This document shows, in pieces, positions 17,631 to 25,143 of a DNA stretch of 64,000 nt (within the stretch, counting starts at the first letter, position 1; every line of letters begins with the position of its first letter). The notes under the pieces were generated by a model. The model ran no database searches. It had not been told where the DNA came from and saw only the letters and a program-made list of their open reading frames with translations. The position numbers were made by a program, and so were the translations under genes. Source of the stretch: Anabaena sp. WA102 (GTDB lineage Bacteria; Cyanobacteriota; Cyanobacteriia; Cyanobacteriales; Nostocaceae); assembly GCF_001277295.1 (NCBI RefSeq), contig NZ_CP011456.1:186001-250000 (forward strand), in the 5' to 3' direction.

Positions 17631-17781
17631 AAAAAATAGTTGAGAATTTCAAGCCCTGAAATTAATTTTTTTCGTTAGCTTATTGAGAAAATTCTCAAGA
17701 TTATTGAGAATATAGGCTAATATAGGGTACTTCTCCTTTTTTGCCGAAGAATGATTTAAATAACTTATTGGATATATTCAG
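17631..17781. repeat. Long direct repeat, copy 1, with TTGAGAA/TTCTCAA motifs
   Basis: About 151 bp from AAAAAATAGTTGAGAATTTC to GATATATTCAG are nearly identical to 21528-21668. The core has TTATTGAGAAAATTCTCAAG and ATTATTGAGAATATAG, resembling FurA iron boxes on the opposite strand. This copy precedes the permease relic; copy 2 precedes the protease-GUN4 gene. Confidence 0.7.
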
Positions 17782-17850
17782 TATTGTAGGGTGCGTTAGG
17801 ATGAAATCCGTAACGCACAGAATCCTTGATAATGGTGCGTTACGCTTTTA

Positions 17851-18079
17851 ATTACTCCTGGTGCAACTGCTTATTTATTAGTCAAACGTTTACATGAAGT
17901 CATGATTTTAGGGGCGGTAATTGGGGTAATTTCTAGTATTAGCGGAATGTATCTTAGCCACTTTTATAAATTTACCTTCTGGTCTGGCTATTGTATTAGT
18001 GGTTTCGGGTTTATTTACCTTGGCTTTATTGTTTAGTCCTCGACATGGGATTTTGATTCCTAGTGGGAATAGGAGATAA
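17851..18079 (+). pseudogene. Metal-ion ABC permease relic (MntB/ZnuB type), frameshifted
   Basis: The sequence encodes ITPGATAYLLVKRLHEVMIL then GAVIGVISSISGMYLS, the conserved C-terminal part of manganese/zinc ABC permeases. After MYLSHF the frame changes by one base and continues INLPSGLAIVLVVSGLFTLA and LLFSPRHGIL to a stop at 18077. The 5' end is replaced by a GTGCGTTACG-type repeat. It is thus a truncated, frameshifted remnant; the intact gene and its ATPase/solute-binding partners are absent. Confidence 0.75.
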
Positions 18080-18272
18080 AATTATCAAATTGGTAATTTC
18101 ATTACATTTAATGCTTCTTTATATTTACGTTATTCCACATAAATGGACTTTGTTGGTGTAGTAGCGATCGCTAATTGCCGTTATTTGACTAAACTAGAAA
18201 AGTGTTCACAATTACCGCTATTATAATTCTTGAGGTGTTAGATCAAGAGTGCAGCAACCCAGGGGAAAGAAA

Positions 18273-19808
18273 ATGAGAGAGATTCAAGGACAACTCCCGA
18301 TTTTAGCTGGAAACAAAGGAAGATACCAACTTCTAAGACCTTTAGGAGGAGGGAGTTTTGGGGATACTTTTCTCGCTATTGACCTAAATACACTTAATCA
18401 ACGTCGTTGTGTTGTTAAGCGATTACGAATTGAGAGTCATCATTCTCCTGAAATTGTTGCAGGGATCAAAAAAGCCTTTGAAAGAGAGGCTCAGGTTCTA
18501 GAAGATTTAGGGGATAAAAGTGGTAATATTCCCTCCTTATATGATTATTTTTCCTTAACTGTAACTGACCCGCAATTAAATACTCAACAAGAGTTTAATT
18601 ATTTGGTTCAACAATATATCGAAGGTGAAGATCTAAGTAAAGAACTGGAACAACAAGGACGTTTTTCAGAAGCAAAAGTTTTGACTCTATTAAATAATAT
18701 TTTACCTGGTTTGGACTTTATCCATAATCACAATGTTATTCACCGGGATATTAAACCTAGTAATATTGTGCGCTCCAATGCAGAAGATGACAAATTCTAT
18801 TTAATTGACTTTGGAGCAGTTAAACAAGTAATTAAAGGTGATATTTCCACCACAGAAAAATCTATAGTATTTGGAACTATTTCCTATGCTCCCCCAGAAC
18901 AAATCAAAAAGGAAAAAGTTGATTATTCCAGTGATTTATATGCTTTAGCTGCTTCTTGTGTGCAATTATTAACAGGTGAATTTCCAGACGATTCCCGTGA
19001 CGTTAATAATCTTTGGAATTGGCAAAAATATCCCTATATTAGTGAACATTTGGGTAAGATACTAAGGCGTATGCTCCAAGAAGATCCTTATTATAGATTC
19101 CAGTCAGCAAGGGAAGTAATGGAAGCTCTGAATAAACCTGATGATAAACCACCGGGATTGAGTCCGCGTACAAATAATGGTGATAAGACAATAATTATCC
19201 CTCCTCCCCAACCTCAATTTATTAAAGTTTTATTGATAACAGCAATTATTTTGACCGCTGCTGGGGTTTTCATAACTTTGTATAGCGATCAAATTCAAAA
19301 CTCCCAAGGAAGTATTAAAACTATTCCTGGTAAACTATTTACAGATAAACAATTTGGAATTGAGATCAAATATCCTCAAGACTGGAAGGCTGAAAAACAA
19401 GAATATAGTCCGTTAACCGGGGGAACTATTGCCAAAATATTCCCTAATACTTCTAGTCTGAATCTCGAAGTAGGGCTATTTATCCGTATCGAAGATATAC
19501 AAAAATCTCAGACTTTATCAGAGTATAATCAGGCTGCTATCGAACAAATTAAAAAATCCGTTAGAAACGTCCAAATTCTCGAACAAAAATCGAAAAAACT
19601 AGATGATCGAGAGGGATATCAAATAGTTTATACAGGTCAAGATCAAATTCATAACTTCAGGTTTAAGTCCATGGAAGTTTGGACTATTAGTGATTCAAAA
19701 GTTTATATTCTGACTTACCGAGCAGAAGAAAAACTCTATGATCCCTTTCTCAAGGATGTAGAACAAACCATGATGAGGTCTTTTCATATAGAGCCTATTG
19801 GTCTATGA
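18273..19808 (+). CDS. Ser/Thr protein kinase with transmembrane helix and PsbP-like extracytoplasmic domain
   Basis: The 511-aa protein has a Hanks-type kinase domain: glycine loop GGGSFGDTF (25-33), ATP-binding Lys49 (CVVK), catalytic HRDIKPSN (157-164), DFG (179-181) and GTISYAPPEQ. All key residues are present, so it should be active. A Pro-rich linker leads to one membrane helix (about 317-337), then an outer domain with FGIEIKYPQDWK and a late YQIVYTGQDQ, like the PsbP/DUF1795-type domains on cyanobacterial kinases. The ATG at 18273 is preceded by AGGGGAAAG; a GTG at 18249 is less likely. It probably relays an envelope signal and heads the COP23/protease cluster. Confidence 0.88.
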   Translation: MREIQGQLPILAGNKGRYQLLRPLGGGSFGDTFLAIDLNTLNQRRCVVKRLRIESHHSPEIVAGIKKAFEREAQVLEDLGDKSGNIPSLYDYFSLTVTDPQLNTQQEFNYLVQQYIEGEDLSKELEQQGRFSEAKVLTLLNNILPGLDFIHNHNVIHRDIKPSNIVRSNAEDDKFYLIDFGAVKQVIKGDISTTEKSIVFGTISYAPPEQIKKEKVDYSSDLYALAASCVQLLTGEFPDDSRDVNNLWNWQKYPYISEHLGKILRRMLQEDPYYRFQSAREVMEALNKPDDKPPGLSPRTNNGDKTIIIPPPQPQFIKVLLITAIILTAAGVFITLYSDQIQNSQGSIKTIPGKLFTDKQFGIEIKYPQDWKAEKQEYSPLTGGTIAKIFPNTSSLNLEVGLFIRIEDIQKSQTLSEYNQAAIEQIKKSVRNVQILEQKSKKLDDREGYQIVYTGQDQIHNFRFKSMEVWTISDSKVYILTYRAEEKLYDPFLKDVEQTMMRSFHIEPIGL

Positions 19809-19901
19809 GAGGGTGTTTGAAAAGGGGCTAGAAGTATGGCTAACGCCACGCTACGCTATCAGCAAGCCTATTTATACATTAAAAACTTTTCAAATATCCT
19901 C
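19809..19901. mobile_element. Miniature element with GAGGGTGTTTGAAAAG ends
   Basis: The 93-bp element starts GAGGGTGTTTGAAAAG and ends CTTTTCAAATATCCTC, an imperfect 16-bp inverted repeat. TGA flanks both ends (19806-19808 and 19902-19904), a 3-bp target duplication; the left TGA is the kinase stop codon. A related element lies at 24977-25139. Confidence 0.65.
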
Positions 19902-20016
19902 TGAGATCCAGCGGGGTAATATACCTTCTCAATTGACATTTAGACACTAGTTATATTAACATAGGATTGACTCAAATAATCAGCTTTTTGTAACCCTCTT
20001 AATAACCTGATTTCTT

Positions 20017-20586
20017 ATGGCTTTAGTTATGAAAAATAACCTATCAGCACCCTTAACTGGTCTGGCTTTAGCCTTGAGTGTTACTTTAGCTAGTAATCAA
20101 CCCAGCCAAGCTCAAAGCCGCCAATTTACCTGTGGTTTGAGTGATAACTATCCAGTAACCGTGGTTCGTCACCCAACCAGAGGTAGTGTAGCCTTAATTG
20201 TGTGGACAAACACAAGTCAGATTAGTGATACATGGACACCTCAAAAACGTTGTCAAGAGGTATCAGATCGTTTCCAGAAACTGCAAAATAAAGGTGAACT
20301 GAAAATCCTGAAAACGGGAACAGTTAACGGTCAATATGTTATCTGTGGTTTAGGAACTAATCAGAGAGCTTGTGATAAGAAAAATGTTTTACTGACCATG
20401 ACAAAGGATCGTGACCCTAAGCAAGTCCTTGAACAACTATTGAATACCCGTGTTGCCGCAAGTGGGGAAGCTGTTTACCTCAGTGGCGACCAAGAAGGAC
20501 ACATTAAACCAACAATCAACCGTGATGGCACAGCCAGCGTTGACATTGATCAGGTGATCAACGGTAAAAGTGAGCCGATCTGGTAA
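20017..20586 (+). CDS. COP23-domain exported protein
   Basis: The 189-aa protein has a signal peptide (LTGLALALSVTLASNQPSQA, cleavage near AQA|QS) and a COP23 domain, named after a circadian oscillating polypeptide of cyanobacteria: FTCG...YPVTVVRHPTRGSVALIVW, WTPQKRCQEVSDRFQ, and NGQYVICG with CDKKNVLLTM. The three conserved cysteines after the signal (FTCG, KRCQ, VICG) suggest an oxidised extracytoplasmic fold. Start could be 20017 or the ATG at 20029. It precedes the protease at 20611 by 24 bp, so the two are very likely cotranscribed. The molecular function of COP23 is unknown. Confidence 0.85.
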   Translation: MALVMKNNLSAPLTGLALALSVTLASNQPSQAQSRQFTCGLSDNYPVTVVRHPTRGSVALIVWTNTSQISDTWTPQKRCQEVSDRFQKLQNKGELKILKTGTVNGQYVICGLGTNQRACDKKNVLLTMTKDRDPKQVLEQLLNTRVAASGEAVYLSGDQEGHIKPTINRDGTASVDIDQVINGKSEPIW

Positions 20587-20610
20587 ATTGGAAATTATGG
20601 GGGGAAAATC

Positions 20611-21417
20611 ATGAGTTGGCGGATAGGAATGGTCGCTGTTTTTGCAATAGCTGGTTCTGTTTTGCCTTTGGCTCCAGTGTCGTCAGTTCCAAAACCCCCT
20701 TTTTCAATGGTTAATTTGTGGTCTGGACAGGAACAAATTCAACTTGAACAAGAAGCCCGTTTAATTACAGTTAAGATTCTGAGTAGCCCTAGAGAAAAGC
20801 GCGATCGCTCATTAGGTTCTGGTGTACTATTTTATCAAGATAAATTAACCTCAACCTATGGAGTAATTACCAATAATCACGTTTTACAAGCCGGTGAAGC
20901 TCCCTATTCTATTCAAACTCCCGACGGAAAAATTTACCGTGCTAACTCTGTGGTGCGGAAAAAACAACTGAGGGGAAATGGTTTAGATTTAGCCTTATTA
21001 GAATTTGTAGCTGACTCAGAATACAGGATTGCTACCAAATCAAATCAACAAGCTGCCATTGGAGCTTGGGTAATGTCCGCAGGTTTTCCCCTCAAAAATA
21101 GCCAAAGCAAATCCGGGAGGTTTGTGATTAAACCCGGTAAAATTCAACTGGTGCTAGATAAAGCCCTAGAGGGAGGATACCAAATTGGCTTTACCAATGA
21201 TGTAGAAAAAGGGATGAGTGGAGGACCCCTATTAAATGGCGCGGGGGAATTAGTGGGAATTAATGGACTTCATGCTAACCCAATTTGGGGTGATCCTTAT
21301 GTTTTTGAAGATGGTTCTTACCCAACGGACGCACAGCGAGAACAAATAAGTCAATATAGTTGGGGTATTCCCTTAGAAACAGTCAAGCAATTATTATTTG
21401 CTAAAGGCAATTCCTGA
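20611..21417 (+). CDS. Trypsin-like serine protease, exported
   Basis: This 268-aa protein has an N-terminal signal sequence (VAVFAIAGSVLPLAPVSSV) and an S1-type chymotrypsin fold. The catalytic His is in VITNNHVLQ (about residue 90), the Asp in GLDLALLEF (about 128), and the Ser in GMSGGPLL (about 205). All three residues are present. It lies 24 bp behind COP23 and resembles the protease half of the fusion at 22062, so the pair may be paralogues acting in the periplasm. It differs from HtrA/Deg proteins in having no visible PDZ domain. Confidence 0.85.
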   Translation: MSWRIGMVAVFAIAGSVLPLAPVSSVPKPPFSMVNLWSGQEQIQLEQEARLITVKILSSPREKRDRSLGSGVLFYQDKLTSTYGVITNNHVLQAGEAPYSIQTPDGKIYRANSVVRKKQLRGNGLDLALLEFVADSEYRIATKSNQQAAIGAWVMSAGFPLKNSQSKSGRFVIKPGKIQLVLDKALEGGYQIGFTNDVEKGMSGGPLLNGAGELVGINGLHANPIWGDPYVFEDGSYPTDAQREQISQYSWGIPLETVKQLLFAKGNS

Positions 21418-22061
21418 TGCTTGTAATTTTGCGGGAGACAAAAAATAAAATATATAAACAAGTTTAAATCTGCTGTAAGTCTTTTTCTCAAAAAAGCCCA
21501 AGCAGATTTTACCTAAAAAAATTGTACAAAAAATAGTTGAGAATTTCAAGCCCTGAAATTAACTTTTTTCATCAGCTTATTGAGAAAATTCTCAAGATTA
21601 TTGAGAATATAGGGTACTTGTGCTTTTTTGCTGAAAAATGATTTGAATAACTTATTAGATATATTCAGATGATAAGAATCATTGATAATGATGCGTTACG
21701 CTGTCGCTAACACACTCTACCTAAATGAATCTCATTTTACCCATAATCCTTGATCATGGTGCATTACTATTGAGCGAACCCAATAGACATAGACCTCTGG
21801 TGAAAATGAATGTAGAGACGTTCTATAGAACGTCTCTACAAGGGTTTCAAACCACGCACATTTAATTACCGGAGATGTCTAATCAAATCCCCAGTCGGTT
21901 TTAACCGACTTGAGCTTTCAGACAGGGAATTTATTCCCTGGCTGTCTGGCTGTCTAAATCTAAATCAAGCTTTTAAAACCTTACATCTTTGCGTGAAGTA
22001 CAAAGAAAGGGTATTATAAAAAATAGTATATAAAAAATAGTATTATAACAGACAAAAGACT
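21418..22061. other. Intergenic region with repeat copy 2 and palindromes
   Basis: Contains the 141-bp direct repeat (21528-21668), a GCGTTACGCTGTCGCTAAC repeat, the TAGAGACGTTCTATAGAACGTCTCTA palindrome near 21811, and an AGTCGGTTTTAACCGACT plus GGGAATTTATTCCC hairpin pair near 21890-21950. No gene is visible. A promoter for the protease-GUN4 gene should lie here. Confidence 0.5.
21528..21668. repeat. Long direct repeat, copy 2
   Basis: It matches 17631-17781 except for scattered changes and a missing block of about 10 bases (GCTAATATAG). The TTATTGAGAAAATTCTCAAG core is unchanged. Together the copies bracket the permease relic, kinase, COP23 and protease genes. Confidence 0.7.
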
Positions 22062-23348
22062 ATGAAATTTTCCCAGGGATTAGGAGTAATTCTAGGGACA
22101 ACAACCCTAGCTTTAGTACAATACCAACCCGTATCAGCCTTAACTCCTGTACAAGTTAATGATATCGCTAAACCAATCACCGTCATGATTGGAGGACTAG
22201 ATGGTAAGGGTTCAGGAGTAATTATTGCCAAAAATGGTAATACCTACACTGTGCTAACAGCCAATCATGTGGTTAAAAAGGGATATGGTCTTTATGAGAT
22301 TATCACCTATGATGGGCAAAAATACCCCATGGAAAACAAAGCTCAAACTCTGGGAAAATTAGATTTAGCCTTAGTCAGATTTACCAGTTCCCAAAATTAT
22401 CCCCTTGCTAAAATTGCTGATTCTCGGACAGTTAAAGAGGGAGCTACCGTATATTATGCAGGGTTTCCGGCTGAAACCACAAATCAACCGCGTAATTATC
22501 GTTTTATACGAGCCGATATAACAGGCAGGAGTCAAAATCAAGAAGGGTATGAATTATCCTATAATGGATCAGCCTTACCGGGGATGAGTGGAGGTCCAGT
22601 ATTAAATGAAGAAGGTCTTCTAATTGCTATTCACGGTAAGGCAGAAACCCAATCTATTATAATTCAAGGTGTTCAAAGAACTGAAATTGTAGGAGTTCAG
22701 GGAATCCCGACGGAAAAATTCCCCAATTTAATTAGTAATATTCAAGATAATACCCAAGCTAATACCCCTCGTAATAATCCTAGTCCTAGAACTGAATCTA
22801 AACCTGTCACATTGTTCCCCAATTTAATTAGTAATATTCCAGATAATACCCAAGCTAATACCTCTCGTAATAATCCTAGTCCTAGAACCGAATCTACACC
22901 TGTCACATTTCAAAAATTAGAAGCATTTTTAAAAGCAGGAAAATGGCGAGATGCAGATTTAGAAACTTGGGAATTGATGCAAAAGTTAACTAAAGGAGAA
23001 GAGTATGAAATAACACATGAAGATGGAAATTTTCCTAGACAGGAATTGCGAAAAATTAGACAGGAATTGCGAAAAATGGATCAATTATGGGTAAAACATA
23101 GCAAGGGTAAATTTGGCTTTTCTGTACAAAAGCAAATTTGGCTGGACTTGGGAGGTAAGTTAGATGGAGAACCTGATTGGGATACTTATGTAAAGTTAGG
23201 CTCCCGCGTCGGTTGGAGAAAAAATAATGAGTGGCTCAGTTACGATAGTCATACCTTTAGTAAAAATGCACCACCACAGGGACACCTCCCGCGTGTTGTG
23301 GTTTGGGGTTGGGAGAGTAAGGTTGGGGTACTCTTTTCTCTTCTCTAG
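22062..23348 (+). CDS. Trypsin-like protease fused to a GUN4 domain
   Basis: The 428-aa protein starts with a signal peptide (LGVILGTTTLALVQYQPVSA) and an S1-type protease: His in VLTANHVVKK (about 69), Asp in KLDLALVRF (about 107), Ser in LPGMSGGPVL (about 177). A low-complexity linker of two 32-residue repeats (FPNLISNI.DNTQANT.RNNP) spans about 220-283. A C-terminal GUN4 domain follows: LEAFLKAGKWRDADLETWEL, then MDQLWVKHSKGKFGFSVQK and VGWRKNNEW. A 7-residue duplication (RQELRKI) interrupts the core just before MDQLWV. GUN4 binds porphyrins in chlorophyll-pathway proteins; here, on an exported protease, it may be a ligand-sensing or binding module. That role is inference. Confidence 0.88.
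   Translation: MKFSQGLGVILGTTTLALVQYQPVSALTPVQVNDIAKPITVMIGGLDGKGSGVIIAKNGNTYTVLTANHVVKKGYGLYEIITYDGQKYPMENKAQTLGKLDLALVRFTSSQNYPLAKIADSRTVKEGATVYYAGFPAETTNQPRNYRFIRADITGRSQNQEGYELSYNGSALPGMSGGPVLNEEGLLIAIHGKAETQSIIIQGVQRTEIVGVQGIPTEKFPNLISNIQDNTQANTPRNNPSPRTESKPVTLFPNLISNIPDNTQANTSRNNPSPRTESTPVTFQKLEAFLKAGKWRDADLETWELMQKLTKGEEYEITHEDGNFPRQELRKIRQELRKMDQLWVKHSKGKFGFSVQKQIWLDLGGKLDGEPDWDTYVKLGSRVGWRKNNEWLSYDSHTFSKNAPPQGHLPRVVVWGWESKVGVLFSLL
22719..22910 (+). repeat. 96-bp in-frame tandem duplication
   Basis: Bases 22719-22814 are repeated at 22815-22910 with about five changes, keeping the frame (32 codons). They form the linker between protease and GUN4 domains, so linker length may vary between strains. 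Confidence 0.9.
23037..23078 (+). repeat. 21-bp in-frame tandem duplication in the GUN4 core
   Basis: AGACAGGAATTGCGAAAAAT occurs twice with a 21-base period. It adds seven residues where other GUN4 proteins have an uninterrupted FPCEDLRTIDQLWV-like motif. Confidence 0.85.
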
Positions 23349-23439
23349 ACTATAACCCATAAGCATTACACAAGATTATAAGTATTTCTTATCAAAAAAT
23401 AAACAACCAATTTATTAGGCTTTGGGGATTTCATAGTTT

Positions 23440-23506
23440 GTAGGTTGGGTTGAAGCATGAAACCCAACATGAACGTCGGGTTGCGCTGTCGCTTAACCCG
23501 ACCTAC
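23440..23506. repeat. GTAGGTTGGGTT...CCCGACCTAC repeat, second copy
   Basis: A shorter version of the 17541-17630 element, sharing CGGGTTGCGCTGTCGCTTAA and the CCCGACCTAC end. It lies between the convergent fusion gene and the YHS gene and could terminate both. Confidence 0.6.
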
Positions 23507-23515
23507 TTGTACTCA

Positions 23516-24079
23516 TTAACGACGAATTTTCCCAGCTATACCAGGCCAATTTTGATCAGCTTTTTGAATATTTCCAGGAATGTCCTTTTCCCAGCGTTTT
23601 TGAGTGTCCAAATTAGCATTTAAGTACAGCTTACCGTCCACTATTTTCCACGCATTAGGGTCAATAGGTGCAGTATATCCTCTACTGACAGCCCAAGCAC
23701 AAAATCCTCCATATTGAGGAGCGTATTTTTCAGGATTTTTAATAAATAAGTTGCGGTTTTCGGCTGTGGAAAATCGCCAATTTACATTCTGCCATTTATA
23801 GGTGAAATTATCATTACCTGGAATGGCTTTTCCTTGTTGAAAATAAGCAACAGCATCAAAACCTTTTAAAACAAAAGAGTCTTGGACATTAAACACCTTA
23901 GCAGCCAGCTTTAAAGGGGTATTCTGCCCCTGAATAGCATTTGGAGCAAAATTACCATTGGCATCGGGTTGAAGGCTGGGAATAACGGTTGTAGTGGTTG
24001 CATGAGAACGACAACCTAAAGTTAATCCCACCATGAATATTGAGGATGTGACGAAAGCGAGAAAGTTCTGGTGATTCAT
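23516..24079 (-). CDS. YHS-domain lipoprotein
   Basis: The 187-aa protein begins with a lipoprotein signal (SSIFMVGLTLGC, Cys23), so it is probably anchored in the envelope. The YHS domain covers about residues 67-125: LKGFDAVAYFQQGKAIPG, WRFSTAENRNLF and KYAPQYGGFCAWAVSRG. Canonical Y-H-S residues are only partly kept; the YGGFCAWAVSRG form is that of the standalone YHS proteins thought to bind metals. Function is unproven. The gene is convergent with the protease-GUN4 fusion and has repeat DNA upstream. Confidence 0.8.
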   Translation of the reverse strand: MNHQNFLAFVTSSIFMVGLTLGCRSHATTTTVIPSLQPDANGNFAPNAIQGQNTPLKLAAKVFNVQDSFVLKGFDAVAYFQQGKAIPGNDNFTYKWQNVNWRFSTAENRNLFIKNPEKYAPQYGGFCAWAVSRGYTAPIDPNAWKIVDGKLYLNANLDTQKRWEKDIPGNIQKADQNWPGIAGKIRR

Positions 24080-24496
24080 AAAAATGTTTATTTGTTTTAG
24101 GACAATATCAGGTTCTTACCCCACCCTAACCCTCCCCTTGCAAAGGGGAGGGAACTAATTTTTCCGGTTTCCCCCCTTTACAAGGGGGGACTAAGGGGGG
24201 TAAATTCCAGTTTCCCCCCTTTACAAGCTACGGTGTACACACATCTCTAGACAGGATGCTAAACGTTATCCGATCCCCCTAAATCCCCCTTAAAAAGGGG
24301 GACTTTGAGGAATTTAGCCCCCCTTTTTAAGGGGGGTTGGGGGGATCTAAACGTTGTGGGGCAACTCTAGAAGACTTGTGTGTACACCGTAGCCTTTACA
24401 AGGGGGGACTAAGAGGGGTAAATTCCAGTTTCCTCAAGAGGGAATTTTTTGAACAGATGTTAAATGGAATTATGGAAAAGTGGCAAGAATAAATCC
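24080..24496. repeat. Nested repeat region
   Basis: C-rich arms (TTTCCCCCCTTTACAAGG and relatives) form hairpins throughout. A 167-bp miniature element has inserted into one of these arms at 24227. No gene is visible. Confidence 0.6.
24227..24393. mobile_element. Miniature element with 17-bp inverted ends and 8-bp target duplication
   Basis: The element begins GCTACGGTGTACACACA and ends with the exact complement TGTGTGTACACCGTAGC. CTTTACAA flanks both sides (24219-24226 and 24394-24401). The interior is a large GATCCCCC...GGGGGATC hairpin. It has inserted into a CCCCCCTTTACAAGGGGGG-type repeat. A partial relative (GTGTACACACAAGTC) lies between urtD and urtE. Confidence 0.8.
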
Positions 24497-24946
24497 CTAA
24501 GAAATTCTCGGCCATTTGCCAATCCATTCTCCACCGCGAAAACGCCACCGGGGAAATAATAACCGCATGACTACCCAAGCAGATAAATAAACTGCTAACC
24601 AAACTAAACCATAATGTTGAATAAATCTGATTAAATCAAATTCACTTTTAGGAATATGAGGTAAACCGATATTGGCAATTATTAAAGCCAGAAATACCCC
24701 TTCTATAACTCCTGCATAAAGTTGAAATACTCCAGGCCAGTCATGGTCCCAGAGATATTTTTGCAGAAAATCATACAAAACATCCCAAGCAATGCCAAAT
24801 AAACCTACATAAAACACAACCCAAAAGTAAACTAAGTTGGAGGCAATGCCTAAATATCCTTTATAAAAAAGCAGAGAAACTAACATTCCCACTGTTGCTA
24901 ACAAAAAAATTCGTGTTTGCCAGCGTCCGAATAAAGTTGGAGTCAT
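24497..24946 (-). CDS. Integral membrane protein of unknown function
   Basis: The 149-aa protein has about four hydrophobic helices: residues 12-28 (IFLLATVGMLVSLLFYK), 33-58 (GIASNLVYFWVVFYVGLFGIAWDVLY), 78-92 (LYAGVIEGVFLALII) and 114-131 (LVWLAVYLSAWVVMRLLF). A WDHDWPG segment lies between helices two and three. I do not recognise a named family; it looks like a conserved cyanobacterial membrane protein. It sits between two miniature elements and is followed on its strand by nothing closely linked. Confidence 0.7.
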   Translation of the reverse strand: MTPTLFGRWQTRIFLLATVGMLVSLLFYKGYLGIASNLVYFWVVFYVGLFGIAWDVLYDFLQKYLWDHDWPGVFQLYAGVIEGVFLALIIANIGLPHIPKSEFDLIRFIQHYGLVWLAVYLSAWVVMRLLFPRWRFRGGEWIGKWPRIS

Positions 24947-24976
24947 GATGATTTTATTATCCTATAATATTTGTAA

Positions 24977-25139
24977 GAGGGTGTTTGAAAAGTTTTTAAT
25001 GTATAAACAAACCCCTCTCCAAACCTCTCCCCGAAGCGGGGAGAGGCTTTGAAAACCCCCTTCCCTCGTAGGGAAGGGGGGCAGGGGGGTTAGGTTTTTG
25101 GAGATTATCGGTTTCATCTAATACTTTTAAAACATCCTC
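24977..25139. mobile_element. Miniature element with GAGGGTGTTTGAAAAG ends, longer copy
   Basis: It starts GAGGGTGTTTGAAAAG and ends CTTTTAAAACATCCTC. TAA flanks both sides (24974-24976 and 25140-25142), again a 3-bp duplication as at 19809. The interior is a CTCTCC/GGAGAG-rich hairpin. Confidence 0.65.
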
Positions 25140-25143
25140 TAAA

